NCBI GenBank assembly: GCA_023417655.1
Contig: JAEZFD010000065.1
Location: 38,498 to 102,497 of the forward strand
Direction: 5' to 3'
Source: Planctomycetota bacterium
Lineage (GTDB): Bacteria > Planctomycetota > Planctomycetia > Planctomycetales > Planctomycetaceae
Length of the DNA: 64,000 nt
The notes under the pieces were generated by a model that saw nothing but the letters and a program-made list of their open reading frames with translations, was not told the origin of the DNA and did no database searches. The translations under genes and the position numbers were made by a program. Positions 31,454 through 40,015 of this stretch are shown in pieces (position 1 is the stretch's first letter; the number at the start of each line of letters is the position of its first letter).

Positions 31454-32212
31454 TCGGGGAGTTCCCGGTCCGGGGACGGCATCTGACAGTTGTGTTCCAT
31501 TTTGGAACAAACGTGTCTGGAATTATCGACAGGCTTACGGCAGGATGAACATTGCTGGAACAACCCGGTTCCCAACCGGAATTCCAGCTAGTTCAGGCTC
31601 TTCCACGGTCGGAACCTCAACTCAATCGGATCGTCCACGTTCACCAGTTTCTTAATCGGTGAAGTGGGACCAACGAACTGGGTGCGCTCCGATCCTCGTT
31701 CGCATGATCACTTCAGCGCTCGACTGCAGTGATCATCTTGGGCCTTCACACCGCGATTCCCCCGTCACGGATGAAAGGACACCGATATGTCGAGAGTGCT
31801 TCGGACGTTAAAGATGACAGACTTCATTTCGAATCTTAAGAATCAAACGATTCGTGATGAAGAACCAGAACTGATGCTTGACGGGTGTCAGAGTCACAGT
31901 AATCTAGATTGCAGTGCGTGAGCGTTGAGGTCATCGTTCCGGAAACGGCTCCGCGACAATTCTCTCGTGGCATGAAAGCTGCCTGCGTGTCCAAGCGACT
32001 TCAAAGTCACTGACGTCTTCAGAAACGGCGACAACGCCTATCTGTTGAAGTTGATACGTTATCGAGTTCTTTCCTCTCCTATGCCTATTACGACTTTTCT
32101 GCGCTCAACTTCTAGACACGCCCTGCGCTTGCACAGTGGTTGTGAGAGAACTTCGTCGAAATCGTCCGGGGCAGGGGCACGATCGCCACTTCCGAGCAAG
32201 GGATCTTCATTG
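31454..32212. other. Gene-poor stretch between dnaE and opgG with two strong hairpins
   Basis: No convincing gene of normal size lies in these 759 bases. Two inverted repeats stand out. One is GCTGGAA (31554-31560) with TTCCAGC (31582-31588), nested around CCGGTT (31565-31570) and AACCGG (31574-31579). The other is ATGATCACT (31704-31712) with AGTGATCAT (31728-31736), perfect over 9 bp with a 15-base loop. Neither has a T-run. A short frame with a ribosome site follows (see 31787-31921). The region may hold the promoter and leader of the opgG operon. Confidence 0.45.
31787..31921 (+). CDS. Possible 44-residue protein of unknown function
   Basis: ATG 31787 is preceded by AAAGGA with about seven bases of spacing, and the frame runs 45 codons to TGA. 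The peptide begins MSRVLRTLKMTDFISNLKNQ, continues acidic, and ends CQSHSNLDCSA with two cysteines. It has no recognisable family. The upstream palindrome at 31704-31736 could serve as its operator. It lies upstream of opgG by about 290 bases. Support rests only on the ribosome site and the clean frame, so this is tentative. Confidence 0.3.
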   Translation: MSRVLRTLKMTDFISNLKNQTIRDEEPELMLDGCQSHSNLDCSA

Positions 32213-33790
32213 ATGCGCAACTGGTTTTTGACGGCGATGACGACCGTGGGCGCCGCAGTGGCCGCATCAACAACGGGACTGGCCGATCATCTGATCCCCC
32301 AACCGGTGACCTCTTATGAGCAGTTGCAGCAGGCTGCACTCGAGCTCTCGCGTAAGCCTTATCGACCACAGCCAGAGCTCCCTGCTGATCTGAAAGACAT
32401 CACCTACGATGAATTCAGGCAGATCGGCTTTATCGATGGGAAAGAACTCTGGAAGGAATCCAAGTCTCCCTTTCGTCTTGGCTTCTACCATAAAGGCTAT
32501 GTCGCTGTAGACGACGTCTCGATCAATCTGCTCGAGGACGGGAAACAGGTCCCGGTTCCCTTCTCAAAAAGCTATTTTCATTACTTACGTGATGCTGCGA
32601 AGTGGAACATTCCTGACGACGTTGGCTATGCCGGCTATCGGGTGCAGGGCCGATTCCCAGGCGATGAGCAGTTTCAAGAGATCTTCACATTCGTCGGGGC
32701 GAGTTACTTTCGCGCCCGCGCGTCAAATACGGTTCTGGGAACCTCGGCCCGTGGACTGGCAATCAACTGCGGACTTCCGAAACCTGAGGAATTCCCTGTC
32801 TTCCGTGAATACTGGATCCGTAAACCGAATCCCGGCGACAAATCGCTGACGGCGCTGGCTCTGCTGGAAAGCCCGAGTGTCACCGGCGCTTATCAGTTCA
32901 CGATGACCCCCGCGTTTGAAAAAACGTACATCGATGTCGAACAGACGTTGTACTTCCGACAAGTTCCCGAGAAGGTCGGGATCGCTCCCATGAGCAGCAT
33001 GTGGCTTTGGGGCGATGCCTTGCCGGGACCAAAGGGAGATCATCGTCCAGAAGTCCACGACGCAGACGGGCTCCAGATTCATACCGCCGACGGCCGCTGG
33101 ATCTGGCGCGCGCTCGGACAGCAGTCTTATCCGTCACTCGTCCAGTTTAAACAGGACCGGATCCGCGGATTTGGGTTAATTCAGAGAGACACGAATCCGA
33201 ATCATTATCTCGACGCTGAAGCTCAATACGATGCCCGCCCCGGTCTGTGGATTGAACCGAAGTCTGACTGGGGACCCGGCCGCATCGAACTGCTGGAACT
33301 GGATGCTCCACACGAGGGGATCGATAACATCGCCGCCTGGTGGGTTCCGGAGAAGGCCGTCGTCATTGGCGAGCCAGTCAATTTCAGTTACCGACTGACA
33401 TATTTTCACGGAGACCGCCCTGATCATGAAGCTGGAAAAGCTGTTGCGCACCGCGTGAAGCGGTCGGCCGACGGACTGATTCAGGTAGAAATTGATTTCA
33501 GTGGTCCAATTCTTGCAAAGAGATCTGCGGAAGCACCTCCAGTGCCGCAGGTTGTCTCCATTCGCGGAGCCGTCCCCAAAGTGACGTGCACGCAGCAGGC
33601 GGACGATTTTTGGACCGCGCATCTTGATGTAAAACCGACTGGCGAAGGGCCGGTCGAACTGACAGTTATGCTCAAATACGGGGATGAAGAGCTGACTGAA
33701 ACCTGGGCATACCTTTGCCCATTAAATCCCCCGGCAGTCTCGTTGCCTCCTTGGAAAGTCAAGGCAGGCGAGAAGGAGTCGGCGCCATGA
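32213..33790 (+). CDS. opgG: Glucan biosynthesis protein G (periplasmic)
   Basis: A 525-residue exported protein of the OpgG/MdoG family, which acts in the periplasm to build osmoregulated glucans made by OpgH. An N-terminal signal (MRNWFLTAMTTVGAAVAAST) is followed by KDITYDEFRQIGFIDGKELW and YHKGYVAVDDVSINLLEDGK, then IPDDVGYAGYRVQG and GEFGAxxYFRA-type strands, and EYWIRKPNPGDKSLTALALL; these match the family. The start ATG at 32213 gives this signal; longer in-frame versions from 32045 add an unlikely leader. The stop codon overlaps the next start (ATGA), which points to translational coupling. Confidence 0.93.
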   Translation: MRNWFLTAMTTVGAAVAASTTGLADHLIPQPVTSYEQLQQAALELSRKPYRPQPELPADLKDITYDEFRQIGFIDGKELWKESKSPFRLGFYHKGYVAVDDVSINLLEDGKQVPVPFSKSYFHYLRDAAKWNIPDDVGYAGYRVQGRFPGDEQFQEIFTFVGASYFRARASNTVLGTSARGLAINCGLPKPEEFPVFREYWIRKPNPGDKSLTALALLESPSVTGAYQFTMTPAFEKTYIDVEQTLYFRQVPEKVGIAPMSSMWLWGDALPGPKGDHRPEVHDADGLQIHTADGRWIWRALGQQSYPSLVQFKQDRIRGFGLIQRDTNPNHYLDAEAQYDARPGLWIEPKSDWGPGRIELLELDAPHEGIDNIAAWWVPEKAVVIGEPVNFSYRLTYFHGDRPDHEAGKAVAHRVKRSADGLIQVEIDFSGPILAKRSAEAPPVPQVVSIRGAVPKVTCTQQADDFWTAHLDVKPTGEGPVELTVMLKYGDEELTETWAYLCPLNPPAVSLPPWKVKAGEKESAP

Positions 33791-34365
33791 TTGATACGAT
33801 GCCTGTTCGAAAATCCTCGCATCGTGAACCGCGAGCATCAACGACGTCGGGCCGTGATCAGGCTCGGTATCTTGTCGCGGAGTATCTGCATGACTGGGGC
33901 CTTCGGGATCCTGATATCATCGCAGATGAAAGCCGACGCATTGTCGATCACGCGGAAACATTGATCCGGTCTGTGACACCGGTCTCTGCCGAAATCCTTG
34001 ATCGGGATCTCGCGACTCGTTCGCTGGAAATCGCCATGGAAGAGGTCGAGTCATCGATCGCCGCAATGGCGGCATCGTCAATTCGCGAACCGCTTCTCGG
34101 CATCCCGACCAGTAATTCTATTGTTCCTCGCATGGCCGGAGTTCTTTTGGAATTCCCGGATGCGATTCGTCATCGCGATCGTCCCCCGGCACGTCTGTTG
34201 CAAGTGCTGGAACGATCAGTGGCCCCCATTATTCCACGCTCTCATCACCGTGAGATGCCTGCTCAGCCGAGTACAAGATTGTGCTCGCTGTTTCGCGGAT
34301 GCTACTGGCTGGAGCTGTATGGACGCTTCCAGACCTGGGTTTTTCGCAGTGTTGGAGTGAGTTAA
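33787..34365 (+). CDS. Unknown protein encoded between opgG and opgH
   Basis: A 192-residue protein that I do not recognise. Its ATG overlaps the opgG stop (ATGA at 33787-33790), and its own TAA is followed immediately by the opgH ATG, so it is translated as part of the glucan operon. It has no signal peptide or membrane helix. The N-terminal third is basic and Ser/Thr/Arg-rich, a middle helix-rich section carries ATRSLEIAMEEVESSIAAMA, and the C-terminus is Cys- and Trp-containing (LCSLFRGCYWLELYGRFQTW). The known enterobacterial operon has only two genes. A role in glucan synthesis or its control is inferred from position alone. Confidence 0.8.
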   Translation: MIDTMPVRKSSHREPRASTTSGRDQARYLVAEYLHDWGLRDPDIIADESRRIVDHAETLIRSVTPVSAEILDRDLATRSLEIAMEEVESSIAAMAASSIREPLLGIPTSNSIVPRMAGVLLEFPDAIRHRDRPPARLLQVLERSVAPIIPRSHHREMPAQPSTRLCSLFRGCYWLELYGRFQTWVFRSVGVS

Positions 34366-36438
34366 ATGTTTGACATGCCCCGAGCCTTGAGCAATATCCC
34401 GGGGACTCCCCGTTACCGAAAAACTCGCTGGATGCTGCTTGTGCTGACGATTGTCAGCACCGCCGCTGTCCTTGGGTTGTTCGCGAAGGTTCTCGCGGTG
34501 AACGGAATGAATGTGGCAGAGTATCTGCTGCTGCCGCTGTTCACTCTCCTCTTTTCATGGATTGCCTTCTCCTTCTGGACGGCGACCTGGGGACTGGTCC
34601 TCGTGCTCGCTGGAAAGAGCCCGCTGGAAGAGGATGATCTGAAAAAAGAAAGACAGGCCTCAACACTTCAAAGCGGCAGCGACGAACCGCTCTCGCGAAC
34701 AGCGGTGCTGATGCCAATCTATAACGAGTCGCCGACTGACGTCTTTGCCGGCGTGCAGGCGATGCTGCTGTCATTGATCGCGACAGGGAAAGCACGTCAC
34801 TTCGATTTCTTCGTTCTCAGTGACACGACCGACCCGGACATCTGGCTGGAAGAAGAACGCGCCTGGGCGCGACTTGTTGCAGAACACGCTTCTCATCCTC
34901 GCGTCTTCTATCGCCGCCGCCCCCGCAATGAGAGTCGCAAGGCAGGCAATATCGCAGACTTCTGCCGCCGTTGGGGATCGCAGTACGAATACATGATCGT
35001 GCTGGATGCCGACAGCGTGATGGAAGGCGAAACCCTCGTCGAGATGGTTCGCCGGATGGATGCTGACAGTGAACTCGGGATCCTGCAAGTTCCTCCGACT
35101 CCGGTTAACCGCCTGTCAGTTTTCGCCCGACTTCAGCAGTTCGCTTCGCGTTTATACAGCGACATCCTGATTCAAGGCTTCTGCAGCTGGGCGCGATTCG
35201 ATAGCAACTATTGGGGCCACAACGCCATTATCCGCGTTGAACCGTTTACCCAGCATTGCGGACTCCCAATCCTCCCTGGCAAAGCCCCCCTAGGAGGCGA
35301 GATCCTCAGTCACGACTTCGTGGAAGCCGCACTCATGGCGCGGGCAGGCTGGAAGGTCTCCCTCGCTCATGACCTCGGTGGAAGCTATGAAGAATGCCCT
35401 ACGACACTGCTGGATTTCGCCAAGCGCGATCAGCGGTGGTGTCAGGGGAACATGCAGCATATTCGCCTGATCTTCAGTGAAGGCTTCCGCCCAATCAGTC
35501 GCCTGCATTTGGCGATGGGAGCGATGGCCTATGTTTCGGCTCCGCTGTGGCTGGCATTCATGACCCTCAGTGCACTGGCCACGGCCTTTGATGGGCCTGC
35601 GGTTCCTGAGAGTCCATCATGGATCGCTGGGGCCTCCACCGTCTTCGCCATCACAATGGCCTTGTTGCTGCTCCCTAAATTCTTCAGCGTCATCGCCTTG
35701 ATCTGGCAACCGAAGCGACTTCAGGAGTTCGGGGGCTGGGATAACGTCGTCGGCAGCGCGGTTCTGGAAACTCTGATTTCCATCGCCGTGGCTCCAATCA
35801 TGATGGTGTTCCACACCCGCTTCGTCGTCTCGACATTGCTGGGTCAGAAAGTGACTTGGAACGCTCAGAACCGTGGGGAAGAAGACATCACCTTCGGCGA
35901 AGCCATTCTGGTCTACGGTCCACATATGGTCTTCGGAATTCTGGCAACAATCGGGATCGCTCAGGTGTCGCCCGCTCTGCTGGCGTGGTTCCTTCCAGTG
36001 GTCTTCGGTCTCATTCTGGCAATTCCGCTGGCAATGACTCTGGGGAGCGTTCGACTGGGACAGCGGCTCGCAAAACAGGGTCTGCTCCTCATCCCAGAAG
36101 AGATCTCAACTCCACGCATTCTGCATCTGCAGAAGCAGGCGTTGCTGGCACGTCAGCGTGCTGGCGAGCAGGTGGACCGTGAGAAGCTCTTTGATACGGT
36201 GCTGATGGATCCGTCATTCCACGCATTGCATCGCAATATCCTGCAGGCGACTGAATCCAACGTGCCGGCTCCATCGGACCAGATTCTCGCCGCTCAGGAA
36301 TTGATCGCACGGGAAGGGCCTTCCGCCGTTCCCCGCGATGTACGTCGCATGATTCTGTCAGATGCTGACGCCCTGAAGAAGATTCACATTCAGGTCCGCA
36401 GCCGGATGCCATTGAACCGCTCGGCGTTGAGTTCCTGA
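34366..36438 (+). CDS. opgH: Glucan biosynthesis glucosyltransferase H
   Basis: A 690-residue inner-membrane family-2 glucosyltransferase that polymerises glucose from UDP-glucose on the cytoplasmic side and exports the chain. Two N-terminal helices (VLTIVSTAAVLGLFAKVLAV; LLPLFTLLFSWIAFSFW) precede the GT2 core: LMPIYNESPTDVFAGVQAM, FVLSDTTDPDIW, MIVLDADSVMEGETLVE (DxD-type), GGEILSHDFVEAALMARAG and the RDQRWCQGNMQHI acceptor motif (QxxRW class). Several helices follow in the C-terminal half. The ATG follows the preceding stop codon directly. OpgG upstream is its expected partner; a terminator closes the operon. Confidence 0.95.
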   Translation: MFDMPRALSNIPGTPRYRKTRWMLLVLTIVSTAAVLGLFAKVLAVNGMNVAEYLLLPLFTLLFSWIAFSFWTATWGLVLVLAGKSPLEEDDLKKERQASTLQSGSDEPLSRTAVLMPIYNESPTDVFAGVQAMLLSLIATGKARHFDFFVLSDTTDPDIWLEEERAWARLVAEHASHPRVFYRRRPRNESRKAGNIADFCRRWGSQYEYMIVLDADSVMEGETLVEMVRRMDADSELGILQVPPTPVNRLSVFARLQQFASRLYSDILIQGFCSWARFDSNYWGHNAIIRVEPFTQHCGLPILPGKAPLGGEILSHDFVEAALMARAGWKVSLAHDLGGSYEECPTTLLDFAKRDQRWCQGNMQHIRLIFSEGFRPISRLHLAMGAMAYVSAPLWLAFMTLSALATAFDGPAVPESPSWIAGASTVFAITMALLLLPKFFSVIALIWQPKRLQEFGGWDNVVGSAVLETLISIAVAPIMMVFHTRFVVSTLLGQKVTWNAQNRGEEDITFGEAILVYGPHMVFGILATIGIAQVSPALLAWFLPVVFGLILAIPLAMTLGSVRLGQRLAKQGLLLIPEEISTPRILHLQKQALLARQRAGEQVDREKLFDTVLMDPSFHALHRNILQATESNVPAPSDQILAAQELIAREGPSAVPRDVRRMILSDADALKKIHIQVRSRMPLNRSALSS

Positions 36439-36473
36439 AACTCCGGCGAGTCATCTCAACGATTGAATGAACC

Positions 36474-36517
36474 AGTGGGTCCGCGAAGACAAAACTTCAC
36501 GGGCCCACTTTCGTTAT
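36474..36517 (+). terminator. Rho-independent terminator of the glucan operon
   Basis: AGTGGGTCCGCGAAG (36474-36488) and CTTCACGGGCCCACT (36495-36509) form a 15-bp stem with one G-T pair and one mismatch, loop ACAAAA, followed by TTCGTTATT. It begins 35 bases after the opgH stop. Confidence 0.8.
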
Positions 36518-36638
36518 TAGGGTCATGCCCCGAATTGATGTTTCATCCCCATCCCCTGCATCCAGTGATTGTGAACGGGGGGGCGGTCGGGTTATTCTGA
36601 GTTCTTCTTCCCCGGGCCACTTGTTGGGAGTGAAACAA

Positions 36639-37778
36639 ATGACGATCGCGCGGCGCCAATTTCTTGCAGCTGGACTCGGCAGCATCGGTCTGTTCGCCAC
36701 ACCTGACCGGAAGAGACAACTCCTCAGAGCCGCACCCTCTTCTGAGAAGCACTTCCAGCGGAAATACAGCCTGCATGTCGAAAGGATGCCACTTACTGAT
36801 GTCATTCAGCAGCTCGTCGATAAGGAACAGGTTCCAGTCTCGTTGCGCACCAGTAAAGGTTCTGTCTACAAGAACATCACGATCACGTTAAACGTGCATG
36901 ACATCGATCTCAATTCGTTGCTGAATCTATTGAGGACCTGCATTTTCGTTGAGAATCATTTTTTAATTGATGAGCAAGGTCACATTGCGTTTCACGATTA
37001 CGAAATTGAATCGAAAGATCGGATTGAGGTAACGTATCCACTCGCTTCACTGGGCCCCTTGGCTCAGAACTACGCAGAAATCGCCCAGGCCCTGACTCTC
37101 ATTCAGTTTCTCAGCTGGAAGCCGAGAGACCCGGATGGCGGTCAGGTCACAGCGATGAACGCAAACGGACTGACAATCGTGCAGTGCCGAAGCACCCATC
37201 AGAAAATCGCCGACGTCCTTCAGAAGATCCAGTCATCTTTCCTGAAACGCCCCATTCCGCTGACAGACATTGATCGGACTCGCGAACGCATTCGTAAGTC
37301 CCTGTTCAAAATGGTTTCCACCTCCTCGGAGATTCAGACGGTTCGAGACTTCCTCTCCAAGACTCTCGAGAAGGAAAAGATCTCGTGGATGATTGATGAA
37401 GAGACGTTTCAGTTTGAATCCACTCGATTCCATCTTGATTCGTCGATTTCCGTCGACCCGAAGAAAGCGACGCTTTTTGCAAAGCTGCGATCAATGCTGC
37501 AACCGTTCAATGGAGGGTTCTGGATCGAAAACGAAAGCCTGACGATCCGTCATCAGTCGATGGTTGAAAACTTATTCTCCTACCGCGTTTACGACATTCG
37601 CAGGAAGCTTTCATCCGCGGTGAATTCAGCCATGGTCGCCCAGCGTCTTCAGGAGTTGGAAATCCAACGGACTCAGCGTCAAGTTGAACTCCTCGTTGCT
37701 CCGGTCGGGCCGTTACTGGTTGTCGGTCACCACGAAGAAGGACACGAGGCGATTGCAAATTTCCTCAAGCAAAGATGA
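36639..37778 (+). CDS. Exported protein with an STN/secretin-N-terminal-like domain
   Basis: A 379-residue protein starting at ATG 36639 (GGGAG about nine bases ahead). It begins MTIARRQFLAAGLGSIGLFA, a twin-arginine-like signal followed by a hydrophobic stretch, so it is likely exported. Residues about 50-115 (LHVERMPLTDVIQQLVDKEQ; NITITLNVHDIDLNSLLNLL; HFLIDEQGHIAFHDYEIESK) have the pattern of the STN/secretin N0 fold, and a second similar unit follows at about residue 240 (FLSKTLEKEKISWMIDEETF). These domains usually contact secretin rings or outer-membrane proteins. No secretin pore domain is present. Its partner is unknown; it precedes a metalloprotease-like gene by 50 bases. Confidence 0.75.
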   Translation: MTIARRQFLAAGLGSIGLFATPDRKRQLLRAAPSSEKHFQRKYSLHVERMPLTDVIQQLVDKEQVPVSLRTSKGSVYKNITITLNVHDIDLNSLLNLLRTCIFVENHFLIDEQGHIAFHDYEIESKDRIEVTYPLASLGPLAQNYAEIAQALTLIQFLSWKPRDPDGGQVTAMNANGLTIVQCRSTHQKIADVLQKIQSSFLKRPIPLTDIDRTRERIRKSLFKMVSTSSEIQTVRDFLSKTLEKEKISWMIDEETFQFESTRFHLDSSISVDPKKATLFAKLRSMLQPFNGGFWIENESLTIRHQSMVENLFSYRVYDIRRKLSSAVNSAMVAQRLQELEIQRTQRQVELLVAPVGPLLVVGHHEEGHEAIANFLKQR

Positions 37779-37827
37779 TCAAGTAAACTGTGTCTAGAGA
37801 TCACCCTGAGTTCAACAGGCGGCACCG

Positions 37828-39087
37828 ATGAAGATACTTTCCTTCGACTCTGTTCGGTCCATCGGGCTCGTGTTGCTCCTGACGCTCACGGCAACGGCGC
37901 AAGTGGGGAACCGCCCGCTGCCTCCCATCGAGGCGGTCCGCTCTGAGCACACTCTGAGTCTCGATGAACTCCAGGCTCTGACCGGTAAGCAGGCCGATAT
38001 TCGACTGCTGAAAGGGTCGGATCTCAAGAACGCCACGATCGAGGAGATCGTCACTGTTGGGCAGACGCCAAAAGTGAAACTGATCGTCGCGAAGCCCGAA
38101 GGCGAACCACGCCCGAAACGACTGATTGCAAATCAGATTCATCAGCTGAAAATTGACGAGAACGCATACCTGGTGAACTTCCTGCCCTCCCAGAAGGCAA
38201 GCGTGATTCAGGACCAGGCGCGGCGGAAAGGAGCCGTTGAAACTCAACTTCTCGGCAAAGGAAATATCTGGGAAGAGATGACCGACGAAGAACACGCCGA
38301 AGCCGTGGCCGATGACAAAGAGTTCCTGCAGAAGGTGACGGCTTACTTCAGTAAGACTCCCATGCGGCTGACCGAGACGAAGTACTTTCTCTTCCTGACC
38401 GATATGCCACCCGCTCAGGTTGCCCCGTACATCGTCCAACTCGACAAGATGAATGAGACCCTCGGAACCGCGTTCGGCTTTCCGGCTGGCTACAACATCT
38501 GGCGAGGCAAGGCAGTCGTGATTGTTTTCACAGAGCGACTGGCGTTCGAGGCATTCGAGCGGGAATTCATGTCCCACATTCCCGGTCCCGATGTTCAGGC
38601 GCTCTGCCATAGTTTTTCAGACGGCCGTGTTGTGGTCGGCTGTTATCGCGGTGACGATCCCAGCTATTTCGGGATCGTACTGGTTCACGAAACGACACAC
38701 GGTTATGTCCACCGTTACTACTCCAGCATACGGATTCCTTCCTGGCTGAATGAGGGTATGTCTGACTGGGCCGCTCAACTTGTTGTCCCTCGAAATGAGT
38801 CACTCCGTCAGCGTCAGGCTGAGGCGCAGGCGATCCTCAAACAGCAGGGAAGTCTGGGGGCGGGGTTTCTCACCTCGGATCAGATCGATGGGTGGCAATA
38901 CGGCACAGCCGCGATGATGGTCGCATTTCTCGTCCGACAAGGACCTGACCAGTTCAAGACATTCATTGATGGCATTAAAGAAGGGCATCAATGGGAAGCA
39001 AGCCTGCAGCGGGCTTATGGGATTACGCCTCAGGAGTTGGTCGTTCTCTTTGGACGTTCAATCGGAATTCCACAGCTCAGCCCCTGA
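37828..39087 (+). CDS. Exported zinc metalloprotease-like protein (HETTH, gluzincin-type)
   Basis: A 419-residue protein with an N-terminal signal (LVLLLTLTATAQ). The zinc motif HETTH lies at residues 287-291, and a glutamate that fits a third ligand follows at residue 309 in WLNEGMSDWAA; the spacing is that of gluzincin-type (thermolysin-clan) peptidases. Residues 40-150 are a separate region with charged strands (IRLLKGSDLKNATIEEIVTV) like a prodomain or binding domain. The substrate is unknown. The gene follows the STN-like gene and precedes the NYN gene on the same strand and may be co-transcribed with the former. Confidence 0.75.
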   Translation: MKILSFDSVRSIGLVLLLTLTATAQVGNRPLPPIEAVRSEHTLSLDELQALTGKQADIRLLKGSDLKNATIEEIVTVGQTPKVKLIVAKPEGEPRPKRLIANQIHQLKIDENAYLVNFLPSQKASVIQDQARRKGAVETQLLGKGNIWEEMTDEEHAEAVADDKEFLQKVTAYFSKTPMRLTETKYFLFLTDMPPAQVAPYIVQLDKMNETLGTAFGFPAGYNIWRGKAVVIVFTERLAFEAFEREFMSHIPGPDVQALCHSFSDGRVVVGCYRGDDPSYFGIVLVHETTHGYVHRYYSSIRIPSWLNEGMSDWAAQLVVPRNESLRQRQAEAQAILKQQGSLGAGFLTSDQIDGWQYGTAAMMVAFLVRQGPDQFKTFIDGIKEGHQWEASLQRAYGITPQELVVLFGRSIGIPQLSP

Positions 39088-39227
39088 CGACTTCAGGATG
39101 TTCGGCGAACCACCGTTCGCTCACTTTGTCCTGCTGGCGACAGATCGCCTGATTTCTATTCTAAGCCTCCAATCCCGGGCCACTTCTTCGTATCAAACGC
39201 GATTTCAACTGAAAGATTCTTTTGACG

Positions 39228-39989
39228 ATGTCCATCGAACCGCTGATTGCCGTCTTTATTGACTTCGAGAATCTGGCACTCGGCGTCAAAGACATGCAGG
39301 CAGGAAAGTTCCAGATCAAACTCGTGCTGAAGCGACTGCTCGAGAAAGGACGCATTGTCTTCAAGCGGGCGTATTGTGACTGGACCCGATACCAGGATGA
39401 GATGCGCGAATTCCACAATCATGGCATCGAGATGATCGACATCCCGCAGACCCGGATCAGCGGCAAGAACAGCGCAGATATTCGGATGGTGGTCGATGCA
39501 CTGGACCTTTGCTATTCAAAGCAGCACATCGACATTTTCGCACTGATCTCGGGTGATAGCGATTTCTCTCCGCTGGTCTCCAAACTGAAAGAGAACAACA
39601 AGCGGGTGATCGGTTGCGGAGTGAAAAGCTCGACGAGTGACCTGCTGATTTTCAACTGCGATGAATTCATCTATTACGATGATCTGATTCGACAGGAAGA
39701 GAAGAAGCCCGCCCGAAAGCCGAAGTCGCAACGCGACAAGAAACAGGAAGCCTTCGATCTGGTTCTCGAAGTGTTGAACTCAATTGAACAGGACTATGAC
39801 CACGTTTGGGGGTCGATGCTCAAGAACGCCATCCGCCGCGTCCATCCCGGCTTTAATGAGAGCTACTACGGATACAAAGGCTTCTCAGACATTCTGAAGG
39901 ACATGCAGGCGAAAAAACTGGTCGAACTGGAAGTCGAACCCGGTAGCCGCGCGAACTTCAAGGTCCGCCAGGCCCGGCTCGCGGAATAG
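39228..39989 (+). CDS. NYN-domain protein with OST-HTH/LOTUS-like C-terminus
   Basis: A 253-residue protein. The N-terminal NYN (PIN-like) domain of the LabA/DUF88 type shows VFIDFENLALGVKD, RAYCDWTRYQDEMREF, GKNSADIRMVVDALDLCYSK and ALISGDSDFSPLVSKLKENN; the four conserved acids needed for metal binding in these predicted RNases are present. After a basic linker (KKPARKPKSQRDKKQEAFDL), the C-terminal part (VWGSMLKNAIRRVHPGFNES; YGYKGFSDILKDMQAKKLVE) resembles the OST-HTH/LOTUS RNA-binding domain. It would bind and cut RNA. The ATG at 39228 lies two codons after a TTG and is preferred. The 3' end converges on hrpA. Confidence 0.9.
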   Translation: MSIEPLIAVFIDFENLALGVKDMQAGKFQIKLVLKRLLEKGRIVFKRAYCDWTRYQDEMREFHNHGIEMIDIPQTRISGKNSADIRMVVDALDLCYSKQHIDIFALISGDSDFSPLVSKLKENNKRVIGCGVKSSTSDLLIFNCDEFIYYDDLIRQEEKKPARKPKSQRDKKQEAFDLVLEVLNSIEQDYDHVWGSMLKNAIRRVHPGFNESYYGYKGFSDILKDMQAKKLVELEVEPGSRANFKVRQARLAE

Positions 39990-39997
39990 TCACAAAA

Positions 39998-40015
39998 CCC
40001 GGGCCTATTACCGGG
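39998..40015 (-). terminator. Short GC stem at the end of hrpA, probable terminator
   Basis: On the minus strand CCCGG and CCGGG (plus 39998-40002 and 40011-40015) form a 5-bp GC stem followed by GTTTTGTG. The hrpA stop codon (TAA, plus 40008-40010) lies in its loop, so the stem would only form after the last ribosome has left. Confidence 0.5.
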
